Assembly (NCBI GenBank): GCA_964036295.1
Contig: OZ038472.1
Location: 14,924,885-14,988,884 of the forward strand
Length of the DNA: 64,000 bases
Source of the DNA: Plumapathes pennacea
Taxonomy: Eukaryota > Cnidaria > Anthozoa > Antipatharia > Myriopathidae
Direction: 5' to 3'
Part shown: piece after piece, positions 37,113 through 48,700 of the stretch
Layout of the letters: the number at the start of each line of letters is the position of its first letter
Numbering within the stretch: the stretch's first letter is position 1
The notes under the pieces: generated by a model
Databases searched by the model: none
What the model was told of the DNA's origin: nothing
What the model saw: only the letters and a program-made list of their open reading frames with translations
Made by a program: the position numbers and the translations under genes

Positions 37113-37543
37113 TAAGAAACTGGCCATAAATTAGGGGGAGGGGAGGGGGGGTCACTGGTTTTATCTCACATAAAAGGAGGAAATCAAAAATTATGGCAGA
37201 AGTTTGGCGTGGGCACTGAGGGTCACATTTTTGTGTACATCCTGTTCACTGCAAGTGCAAATAAATGCGAGAAATGGTGCTTCAGAGAATTACACGTGAG
37301 TACGGTTTCTCCAGCGAGTTAGGGCACAAAACAAAACTGAGTTCCCTTATTTATGTACACGTACCTTCGTAATCTCGGTGTTAACCAGTAGAATCCTCTC
37401 GTTGCAGTTGGAACAGGCAAAGCAATGTTTTGCTTTTGCAAAAATCAAATAAACGCGGACTGCCAAGCAACCTCTCCTCGCTTAGTAGTTCCCAGGCTGC
37501 GCTCGTACAAGGCGTGGTTTGTTTAGTGTTTGCGTGATTCATC
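37113..37543. other. Region between TPST and the DHHC gene
   Basis: This short same-strand spacer holds a G-rich tract near 37135-37152 and the DHHC gene promoter. No gene seen. Confidence 0.4.
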
Positions 37544-38401
37544 ATGGCGGATTCTGCTCCTGGTTTCTTCAAGGCGTTGCTGCCCCGTAAACACTCCGAT
37601 GCTATCGCTTTCGTGTTCATGGTGGTGATGCTGTTTGTGATTGCGTTGTTCGAGCTGTTTATCGTGCTGCCTGTTTATCACGAACCATTCAGCGCCTGGT
37701 ACATGGTGCACGTGGTTTGCGGTTTATTCCTTTTCACAAACGTGTTCGCGAACTTGCTTAGAGTGATATTTACCGACACAACCGGTAAAAATCTAGGAAT
37801 GCCCTCGGTGTTGAAGCCTGGTTGGACGTACTGTCCGTTTTGTCAGCTAAACGCCCCTCCACGCTCGCATCACTGTCATGTGTGCGATGAATGTGTCTTG
37901 AAGAGAGACCACCATTGTATATTCGCTGGAAAGTGTGTAGGCTTCGCTAATTATCGTTACTATATTTTCCTGGCGCTGTATCTGTGGCTGGGAGCACTGT
38001 ACGCCAACATTTTCCACCATGAATACGTCACAAGCGTGATTGGCGGGTTCGGCTTTGGTACTCTCGTCACCATGCTTGTTCCAGTCCTCGCGTGGTTGTT
38101 TGGTTACACTACCCTCTACGAGTTTTTTGTTACTGTGATGACGGGTCTGTCGATCTTTGCACTCTTCCTCTTCACCTGTCTGTTGTTATTTCAAACTGGT
38201 ATCATCTTTCGTGGTCAGACGTCGCACGAGAGGAAGAAGCACAAGCGTGAATACGATCTGGGCTGGCGGTGCAACTTCCAAGAAGTGTTGGGCAGTAAGT
38301 GGTACTTGGCCTGGCTGTGGCCCAGCGTATCATCACCGTTACCTGGAGATGGCACAAACTTTAAAAAAATGGACACACTTGAGAACACTAAGGACATGTG
38401 A
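37544..38401 (+). CDS. ZDHHC24: DHHC palmitoyltransferase, ZDHHC24-like, single exon
   Basis: 285 residues from the ATG at 37544, the same size as human ZDHHC24. The enzyme attaches palmitate to cysteines of membrane-associated proteins through an autoacylated Cys. The cysteine-rich domain reads YCPFCQLNAPPRSHHCHVC, followed by DHHC at residues 122-125 with catalytic Cys125, then CVGFANYRYY. Two hydrophobic spans precede it (about 20-42 and 50-72), and further spans follow (about 130-150, then a long stretch at about 165-220), fitting a four- to six-pass protein of the ER/Golgi or plasma membrane. The start context is clean and the gene has no intron. The ZDHHC24 assignment rests on length and layout and is less sure than the family. 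Confidence 0.88.
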   Translation: MADSAPGFFKALLPRKHSDAIAFVFMVVMLFVIALFELFIVLPVYHEPFSAWYMVHVVCGLFLFTNVFANLLRVIFTDTTGKNLGMPSVLKPGWTYCPFCQLNAPPRSHHCHVCDECVLKRDHHCIFAGKCVGFANYRYYIFLALYLWLGALYANIFHHEYVTSVIGGFGFGTLVTMLVPVLAWLFGYTTLYEFFVTVMTGLSIFALFLFTCLLLFQTGIIFRGQTSHERKKHKREYDLGWRCNFQEVLGSKWYLAWLWPSVSSPLPGDGTNFKKMDTLENTKDM

Positions 38402-39213
38402 AATCAATGAGATGCCAACACAGGATTTAGACAAACCTGTTACTGATGAAGATTCTATAGTACTTTACCTTTATTGTATGCAGGAGTTTATCCAACATTG
38501 TTTAGAGTAAGCTTTATTATTATATACGTTTTAATCTGTAAGACTTCACTTTAACCCTTTCACTCCCAAGTTCAAAATGCAGATTCTCCCAACCTTTCAA
38601 GAGGAAAATGTATGAGTGATGTAGTGAGAATTGATAGTTAAATCAGCTATCATCTGAGCAAGGTATCAAAAGCCAAGTTCTCCTTACTATAATATAGTAT
38701 TATCATATCATGATATATTACAGGTGAAAAACTGAAGGAGAAAATAGAAGTTGATCACTCTTGGGAGTGAAAGGGTTAAAGCATATCTTCAAGTCACTCA
38801 GTTTCAAAGTGTGTGGGAGCAATTGCTCCCCATCATTTCAAACTGCCACTACTGGCTACAGTAGAAGAGTTTCCTGTCTGTGTAAAGCCTTTGTCAAACT
38901 TTCTGTAGATAGTTTTACCCTTTTACTACCAAGCTTACCTTGGTAATTGACATTATTCAGTCAACATTTCTGTGATTGTATATTTGATTTGATTGTTTAT
39001 TTTGGTTATAAAGTAAAGAAACAGAAAAAATCACAACAAAGCTGTCAACCCATTTTATTTTGTCAGTATACAAGTATTGCACTATTCTTTAGCAGTGGAT
39101 GTTGTTTCAACATTTCTTTGTTGCAAACAAATAAAACATAATTTGAAGCTTATGACTTCAGCATTCCTAGCATGTCGTAACTCCAGTGCAGTATTGCATT
39201 TGAAGCGAATACT
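38402..39213. other. Convergent 3' region between the DHHC gene and VARS
   Basis: The 3' UTRs of two converging genes plus a miniature inverted-repeat element (38551-38779). A minus-strand AATAAA near 39053 could end the VARS transcript. Confidence 0.45.
38551..38779. mobile_element. TTAA-ended miniature element, full-length copy of a dispersed family
   Basis: It begins TTAACCCTTTCACTCCCAAG and ends with the exact reverse complement, giving perfect 20-bp terminal inverted repeats that include the TTAA. Diverged or partial copies lie at about 7990-8150, 8829-8930, 10310-10400, 45836-46040, 49427-49615 and 49665-49862. It has no coding capacity. Confidence 0.85.
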
Positions 39214-39540
39214 TCATTCTGAAATCTTAAATGAAGCCATAGCTTGTCCAATCCTTTCTATTTCTGTTTCCAGCTGTTTGATCTGCAACAATAAAATAAT
39301 AATCTATAATATATCAGAATTACTACCACCCTTATGGTCACACGTCATGACCATTGACCAAAATCTAAAATAAACATGTCAAGTATGAGCCAATACCTCC
39401 CCACCACCATCATCATCATCAACATCACCACCATCATCACCACCATCATCATCACCATCACCATCACTATCACTATCACCATCACCATTATCATCATCTT
39501 CACCATCACTGTCAACATCATCATCACCATCATTATCATC

Positions 39541-39571
<31 letters not shown>

Positions 39572-39720
39572 CCACCATCATCATCACTATTATCATTACC
39601 ATCATCATCATCATCATCTTTACCATTGCTGTCATCATCATTATCAAGTATGAGCCAATACCTCCCCACCACCATCATTGTCATAATCATCAACATCACC
39701 ATCATCATCACCATCATCAC

Positions 39721-39755
<35 letters not shown>

Positions 39756-42700
39756 CCATCACCATCACCATCACCATCACCATCACCATCACCATCACCA
39801 TCACCATCACCATCACCATCATCATCATCATCATCATCACCACCATCATCATCACTATTATCATTACCATCATCATCATCATCTTTACCATTGCTGTCAT
39901 CATCATTATCATCACCATTATACTATCATCAACATCATCATGATCATGATCATCATTATCATTGTCTGGTTTCACCAAGAAACAACCAAGTCGCACGAGC
40001 GTGTTCCTCACCTTCTCAGAGTTCTGTTGACGCACATTTATTGGAACCTGCACAAAGTAAAGTGTACGATCAGAACTTGTACAAACTACTTGTCATACGA
40101 GTGACCCCAGAACTAACTGACCGTACCAAGGTACAAAGAGAAAACCACAACAAGCAAAAACCAAGCACCTTTGCTTCGTAGTCGCTGATCTGTGTGGCTT
40201 CATGCAGCTTCTGCAGTTGGTTTGTCAACTTCTCCTTCTTGTTATCGAGCTTAGTAATTTCTTTAGAAACGTCCACGATGCCCTGAAACAAAAGTCACAA
40301 AAGTTTAGGCGTCCACAGTAAATTACCAAAGTTCAGATCGTCGTCTCTGTTCACGCGCTGCAACATAACATAACATAACATAACGTAACGTAACGTAACG
40401 TAACTTAATGTAACGTTGCAGGATTTATTGTTGTTTACCTTTAGCAGCACGTGCACTGCACACTTATCCGACACGTGCGTCACTGCACAACCCGCGGGAG
40501 CGCTCTCATTCACCAGCACGTGAATACTGAAACAAGAAAAAAACAAAAACAAACAAACAAACAAACAAACAAACAAACATGAATACTGAAACGAATAAAC
40601 AAACATGCACGATGAAGTTCTGTAAAACAGGAATCACGAAATGAACGCTGACGCCATCGTACAATGTGAGTGAGTAAACGAGAGCAGAAACAGGACGATC
40701 ACCTGGCACTGGAGCTGAGTGTACCCGCCGTGTCGCTAAAACGCTTCAAGATGTCGGCCAGATGCTGCTCTGTAAACACCACAAACACTGTAACAAACAA
40801 ACAAATAGTGTAAGTTCAACTGCTTCTGCGCACAAACGCCAGTCTTTTCGCCGTTCCGTGTCACGTTGTAGTCTTGTCACGTACCTTCAGGTTTAGCTCG
40901 TGTCACGTTGTAGTCTTGTCACGTACCTTCAGGTTTAGCTCGTGTCACGTTGTACTCTTGCCGTATGGAGCGGATTGTTCTCACGATGGTCATCGTCAAT
41001 TCAAGCTCCTCCTCCAGCGAAGTATTTCTCCATGGCAACTGTGATTTAAATCAGAAAACAAACCATTTGTGAAGTAATGTATATCTGTAAAGCGAGACTT
41101 TCTCTTGCACAGACGGACCACTGGACCTGGACAATGAAAGACCCACCTGCTGAGGATAGGAAGTGACGCAGATGCTTGGCGGATCGTTCTGGGTTCGCCT
41201 TGGGAGCCTCTGATAAAGTTCCTCCGTCAAATAAGGCATAAAGGGACTCAGTAGGATTAGGCCCTTCTCCAAACACGTGTATCTGTACCTTTGGTTAAGG
41301 GCCCTGCCACTAGATTGCAGGTTCGTTTGAAGCCAAGATGCGCCTGGCTTATTGCTCATTGGACACAAATGACATAAAAAAGACCCCGGTGTAATTCAAA
41401 AGTTTTGCAAGAAGTTGTCAAAGCTAATTTGATGTCCTAATTCTTTCCTCTCACAACTGGAGGAACGCTCCTTCCCTGACAGAATCTCTAGTGGGTAACG
41501 ACCGGTCTTTTCTGTTTTGAAGTTGTACTTTCTTCCTGATAAAGACACAAACAAACAAACAAACAAACAAACAACAAAATGACAGAGGATACAGCGTATT
41601 TCTGGCGGTCCTTACAGTCTCCGCATCTTTGCTCTGAATAACTGGCTTGAGATATTCCTGCAGTACAATGACACCTGGGTTAGTTAATCACCGTACACTT
41701 CACGCCATAAGCCTTCTCCATTTCACTAACTTTTCATTGGCCCATCTTCTCAGCACGTGACAGCCTTACCAGATAAATGTCGCACAGCTCGTACAGCCAG
41801 AAGTTATAGATGGCCGTGGTGGCTGCTGGGAAGTCGTAGTTCCTGAAGCCGTCATTGGCTGTCTTCTCTGCGTACGACAGTCGGCTCAGAATCCACTGAT
41901 CCTCTGGGCTCTCGTTACCTTGTAGCTGCAGAGTTCATACAAGAAAAGAAGGCCAACAAAGTTGACTGGCGTGTTGGCACTAAACAATAGGAAACTAATA
42001 CAAGCTCACTAAAATTGACAGAAAACACCCAACACCTAAACACCATTATCGATATCACTATTATAACTATCGTCAAAGACACCAACAATTATCACCATCG
42101 TCAACACCATCATTTATTGTCGACATCAAGGAGGAGTAAAGATGTCAAAAACTAAGTTAGAAAACTGACCTTTGTCTCGGCACATGGCGTGAAATCTGCT
42201 CCAAGGGTATTGAGTGAAAATCGTGTTGCATTCCAGAGTTTGTTTCCGAAATGTCTGTAACCTTGGACTCGTCCGACGTCCAAGTTGATGTCACGGCCTG
42301 GTTACAAAACAAAGTAAAACAGTGAAACCCAGAGGTTTCTCGCTTGCCAATGAAGAGCGGCGAGGGCTTGGAAGAGAGCGGCAAAGGTGAACGCTGGCGA
42401 GAGAACCTCTGGGCGCGCGAGGTAGCAACCTCACTTCCATGCCAGTTCCCAATTAGCGTCAACTGAACTCATGGAAGTGAGGTTGCTACCTCGCGCGCCC
42501 AGAGGTCCTTTCCACTCGCTTCGTCGCCGCCGCCGCCGCCGCCGTTCTTGTTGGAAAACTCTTGAAGGAGTGATATAAGGATCTCTGGAACCAGGGTAGA
42601 GGTGTGTACAAAACAAAGTGAACTAAAGACTCAACATACCCTGCGCTGTGTATGCGCACAAGGCGAACCTCAAAGCGTCTGTGCCGCATTCAGGGATCCC

Positions 42701-45700
42701 GTTCGGGTAGTCCTCTTTCTGTGGATGTCAGTACATCGCTGTAAGAACCGAGCTCTTCACTGCTAACGGACCTGCAGCTTAATAATTTGATTGATCTCCT
42801 CACCTGCCCTTTCTTGGCTTTATCGATCTCTCTCGGGTCCAGGTTCGTACTTTTCTCCAACTGCGCGTGAAGTTCCTGAACACAAATCATAAAAGGTGCT
42901 GTTACTGATCAGTGAGTTTTTGACCGCTGATATGTAGTGTTGCGTTGCATATTCATTTTATAATTATTACCAGCTTTATAAACAAGACTTCGCAACTCAG
43001 AGGATGCGAGACACTGTTCACTCTTTAGGACAACATGTTGAGAAAATAAATGATATAAGCAGATGATCCGCGCATTAAACAAGAACACTGACACGGCTTC
43101 GATACCTCGAGAGTGATTCCCTTGACAACGTCCAGAGGGTCGATGACGTTTCCAAGAGATTTGCTCATTTTTCTGCCATGTGCATCCCGCACCATGGCGT
43201 GCAGGAAGACTTCATTGAACGGAAGTTTCCCCATCAACTTCAGCCCCATCTTCACCATACGAGCCACCCAGAAAAACAGGATGTCGTGCCCAGTCTCCAG
43301 CAAAGTTCCCGGGTAAAACGCCTTCAAATCCTCCGTCTGCAACAATCACAAACAACGTTTAGACGAGAAACTCCAAATTGTCCAAGAAAACTGCCGAGGA
43401 TCCTGCAAGTAATACTGTGGTCACAACGAAAAACACAAACAACTTATATGAGGAGTTTCGGAACAGGTTTGCAGGACAAACTCATTTTAATATAGTTGAT
43501 GTAACTTTACCGTAGACACTCTCGTAAGCGGACAGCTCTACTTACGGACGCCTCTGCGAAACCCCGTTTAAGGCCAATTCACACTGGACGCGTCGCGACA
43601 CGCCGTAACTGAACGCGTTGTCGCGTTGAAATTAGCCCTTGTTCTATTATTACGGCGTCGCTCTGAGTTGACGCGTCCGGTGTCAATCGAATTGAAGGAA
43701 TGACCGGGATCTAATTTTGTCGCGTTGACACGTGCAGTTACGCCGTGTCGCGACGCGTCCAGTGTGGAGTGGTCTTTAAACTTAAGCTCAGTCAAACTCT
43801 GTATTTATACATTCTCGTTAGCGGACAGTTCCAGTTACGGACAGTTGTTCGGATTCTCAAGGGTGTCCCGCCCGCTTACGGGAGCTTTAACTGTACTACT
43901 GGTATTGTCCAAGAGAACTGCTAAGGTGCATACAAGTGACACCAGGCTCACACAACCGATGCCCAGTTTGGTGCGTCTGACCATAACAGGGAACTTCTTC
44001 AATTGAAAGATCCCAACAATTCTCATTTTCCAGGGCTGTCATTGCGGATACTTTAGATGTTCAATATCTGGTCGATTTCACCTCAGCACTTCCAGTTTCC
44101 TTGTTCATACTTTATGAGCTTCAACAGTTCTCACCTGTTCAGGCCAACCAAATATGGAGAACGGGAAAAGTCCTGATGAAAACCACGTGTCCAATACGTC
44201 CTCATCTGAAACGTGACGGTCACGTGATTAGAGACGAAAAGCGGTAAAGAAGCAAAACGCTTGAAGGACATATAACAAAAAGACACCTAAGGACTTTCGG
44301 TGGACTTCTAAAGTGAGTTTGGACCTGGAGTCAAAACAATGGCAAGACTTTACCTTGTTTGAGTGTGATCTTTTCTGGGGAAACCTTGAACCGTTCAGCT
44401 GCCTTGTGTAGAGCTTCCTCTTCAGTGCGCCCACTAGAATTAACAGAACAAGTAGTATTACAATCACAGACACAATATCCTAAACTACGGACCAACGACC
44501 ACGACTAGTCATGTAACATGTGTAGAGCTTCCTCTTCAGTGCGCCCACTAGAATTAACAGAACAAGTAATACTACAATCACAGACACAAGATCCTAAACT
44601 ACGGACCAACGACCACGACTAGTCATGTAACATGTGTAGAGCTTCCTCTTGAGTGCGCCCACTAGAATTAACAGAACAAGTAATACTACGATCACAGACA
44701 CAATATCCTAAACTATGGACCAACGACCACGACTAGTCACGTAACATGTGTAGAGCTTCCTCTTCAGTGCACCCACTAGAATTAACAGAACAAGTAATAC
44801 TACAATTACAGACACAATATCCTAAACTATGGACCAACGACCACGACTAGTCACGTAACATGTGTAGAGCTTCCTCTTGAGTGCGCCCACTAGAATTAAC
44901 AGAACAAGTAATACTACGATCACAGACACAATATCCTAAACTATGGACCAACGACCACGAACATTCACGTAACATGTGTAGACTGTAAACTTGACGAGTG
45001 ACGTTACAAAAGTCAGGGAAAAACAATTACATACCTCACCCAGTACTTGCCGTCAATATCCTGTTAAGCAGGAAATCATAAGAGTTATAAATGCCCTAAT
45101 AACACTACAGAACATATCAGCTGTGTTTACTGCAGTAGAACTGCTTGTTTATAATGAATCTGTTAGGAAGCGATCGGTGTCTGTGGCAAACTTCTGATTG
45201 AGTCAAGGAATGCCATTAATCCATCCACCATACTTTGATGTACCAGTAGTACAAGTACCCATTACGTAATGCACCTAACACCTGTTTCCTCTGCAGTAAG
45301 TTCACAGAGACAACACAACACTTACCTTGCCCTCAGGTACGCTGGGGTCGTCTACCTTCACAAAGTATGCTGGGATACGATGGCCCCACCACAGCTGCCG
45401 AGATATACACCAGTCCCTGAAATGAATAAGGTTCATGAAACAAGAATCCTATCTTGAAGGTAGTAGTTATTTGTGATTACAATAATTATTATGCAACGCA
45501 ACAGATACAAGACGTAGCAATTTGATGTTGTAAAAACGCTTCCTCACCCACCTGCAGTTTTCCAGCCAGTTGTACCAAGTCTTCTCATGTGAATTAGGAA
45601 TGATTTTCAACTCCCCAGAGCGAACAGCCTGGAAAATAAAACAGTCAATGAATGTGTCCTGTATATGTTGGTTACACTGTACAGCCAGAATATCTGTTTA

Positions 45701-48700
45701 TGACAATATCATTATTAAATTCCTCACCTGTACAGCAGCAGCTGCCATGTCCTTGCAGTCCACATACCACTGGGGCTTGATCAACGGTTCCACAATGTCT
45801 TTGGATCGACTGCGGACACAAAGTGTTGCAGAGATTAACTCTTTCACTCCCAAGAGTGATCAAGTTCAATTTTCTCCTTCGGTCTCTCGCCAGAGATGTA
45901 TCATACAGTATGGAGAATTTGTCGCTTGATACGTTGTGCAAATGAAAGCTGACTAAACTATCAACTCTCATAACAAAGTGCACACATTTTCTTCTTAAAC
46001 GGTTGGGAGAATCTGTATTTTGAGTTTGGGAGTGAAAGATCAGTAGGGGACACAGTAAGAGCCCCACCTGCAGATGGGCACTACCATGGGGTTCTCTTCA
46101 GTCTTCACGTACAAGCCCTTCTTCTGGAGGGCCTCCAGCACCACTTTCCTGGCATCAAACCTCTTCAAGCCCTAAGACACAAAAGACGTTTATAATTTGA
46201 TCCAACAAATCTGAGAGCTGCCCAATATGCCCCATCTGAGTCCGATGGACAAGTAGGGACTCAGATGGTGTCCGTTGGACAGATGGAGGAAATTCTAGAC
46301 ATCTATGTGCCAAGGTTTAAATCTAAGCAACAGAGGAACTCGCACCCATCTGACACGCCTCCAAAGTGTCCCATGGATGAACTCACATCCAGCCGACACT
46401 CTTTTTAGCTTCATTTAAAGTTGTCGTATTATCAAACAGCTCGGACGTACTTACCACAAAATGCTTGAACTCTGGCAGGATGTCATCCATATTTGTTATG
46501 AGTCCATTTTCATCAATCATGGTCACAAAGGGAAGCTTGTGTCGTTCTCCAACTGCATAATCATTGTGATCATGGGCTGGGGTAATTTTCACAGCACCTA
46601 AGTGTCAAATGTTTCAATAATTTGGGTGATTTCACACAAAAAATTGGTTCCTCATACATGTACCTCTGATCATACAAGGAGTGTTTTGAATCAAGCTCCC
46701 CAAATTGATCCCTGTGTTCAATAAGTTGCTCTTGTGCTAAAAATAACTTGCCTGTTCCAAACTCTGGGTCCACCATGTCATCACACAATATCGGTAACTT
46801 CCTGTCACAGAATGGATGCTGAGCATATTTCCCATGGAGATGCTGATGGAAATAAATGTATCAGTGAAAGCTTATCACCACAGAAATAAATTCAATTTTG
46901 TTTCTAAGACATTCAGTTGAACTTGAATAATCTCTTTAATAAATTTCCACTGGTTTGCCGTGGTGTGGACTCTTATTTACGAGGCGCTTCGCCGAGTGAG
47001 TCCACAACAAATTTTGACCATGTGATGACGTAAATCGTGGTAAATAAGAGTCCACACCACGGCAAACCAGTGGAAGTTTGTTTTTTACCACAATATACAA
47101 GAAAGTTTTGTTGTATTTCGTTGCAAAGCGTGACACGCTGTCGTCAGCTAGCGTCACATCGTTGTCTGGACTTTTATTTACCACGGTTAATCGACCAATC
47201 AGAGAGCGAGAAACTAGTGTGTTGTGGTAAAAAGTGAGATCTTTTGTGAAAGTTATGGTGTAGGCATGCAGGAAGTGATCCAGGCATACCGGAGTGGATT
47301 CTTCACTCAACCTACCTTGTACCTGGAGTCTTCAGGGTGAACAGCAATGGCTGTATCACCCAACATTGTCTCAACACGAGTGGTTGCCACAATCAATTTG
47401 TCATCTGGATAAATGGAGCAATAAACAGACCATTTTTGAGCAAGATGGCAATGAAGTTTGAAAGGTTTAGGAAACCGGGAAAAGGAGACAAACGGGACAG
47501 CATCAAAGCAAACACAGCAGAAATGTAACAATGTTGTATGAGTTTATCTTACCTGCCCCATCCACAGTGTAGGCAAAGTGTACCAGCACTCCAAACTCCA
47601 CCTTGGCCTGGTATCCAGGTACAGGCAGCATTGTGCGTCCTGTCAGCTCCTTCTTGTCAACCTGACAACAACAAAATTATTGGTCAATCATCATTCACAC
47701 AGTTGTACTTCCTGACTGTAAATTGTTCAACCCCAAGTTCCTGGATCATCTAAGTAATTTAGATTTCTCGTGTTCACCTCAATGTCGGAGATGGCTGAGT
47801 TGAGGGTGCAGGACCAGTTGACCAGTCGACTGTTCCTGTAAATCAATCCTTCATCATGCAACCTGACAAAAGCTTCCTTCACTGCCTTGCTCAGTTTCTG
47901 GCAATCAAAACAACTCCAGTTAAAACATAACATGATTTGATGCTTCCCCTGCACATTTAACACACACGTACACACACATCTTAAGAACTTAATATCACAC
48001 TACAAGTACAAAAAATAACTATATACACAGAATGTCAATTTAATAAATTTCCACTGGTTTGCCGTGGTGTGGACTCTTATTTACCACGATTTACGTCATC
48101 ACATGGTCAAAATGTTGATTCCACAACAAATTTTGACCATGTGATGACGTAAATCGTGGTAAATAAGAGTCCACACCACGGCAAACCAGTGGAAATTTGT
48201 TTTTTACCACAATATTTAGAAATATACAAGAAAGTTTTGTTGTATTTCGTTGCAAAGCGTGACACGCTGGATCACTCTTGGAATGGAAAGATACTTACAG
48301 GTTCCATAGTAAAGCAGGCTCGTTCCCAGTCCACTGACACACCCATTGTCCGCAGCTGGTGGTAAATACTGTCGCCCTTCCTGAGAGTAAAATCAACATA
48401 CATCAGTCAGTATCAAGAGCAATGAAACACCTTAACCCTTTGAATGCCAACACTGTTTAAATGCAGCCTTTTTGGATTTGAACACGTATATATACATCCT
48501 TCGCATTCAAAGGCTTAATATTTAAGCTCATCTTCTTTAGGTTCTGCATTTCAGAATGGCATGAATAAAAACAACTCACTCATTCTTCCACTCCCACACA
48601 TGTTCAATGAACTTCTCCCTCCCAAGATCATGACGACTCTTTCCTTGGTCTCTCATCAGCTTTTTTTCCACAACAACCTACAACAGATTCAGCCTAACTG

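Noticed and set aside
39376..40104. 242-residue and 224-residue frames rich in His, Ile, Met or Asp
   Set aside because: They are translations of the ATC microsatellite in a VARS intron, partly overlapping a real VARS exon on the other strand.
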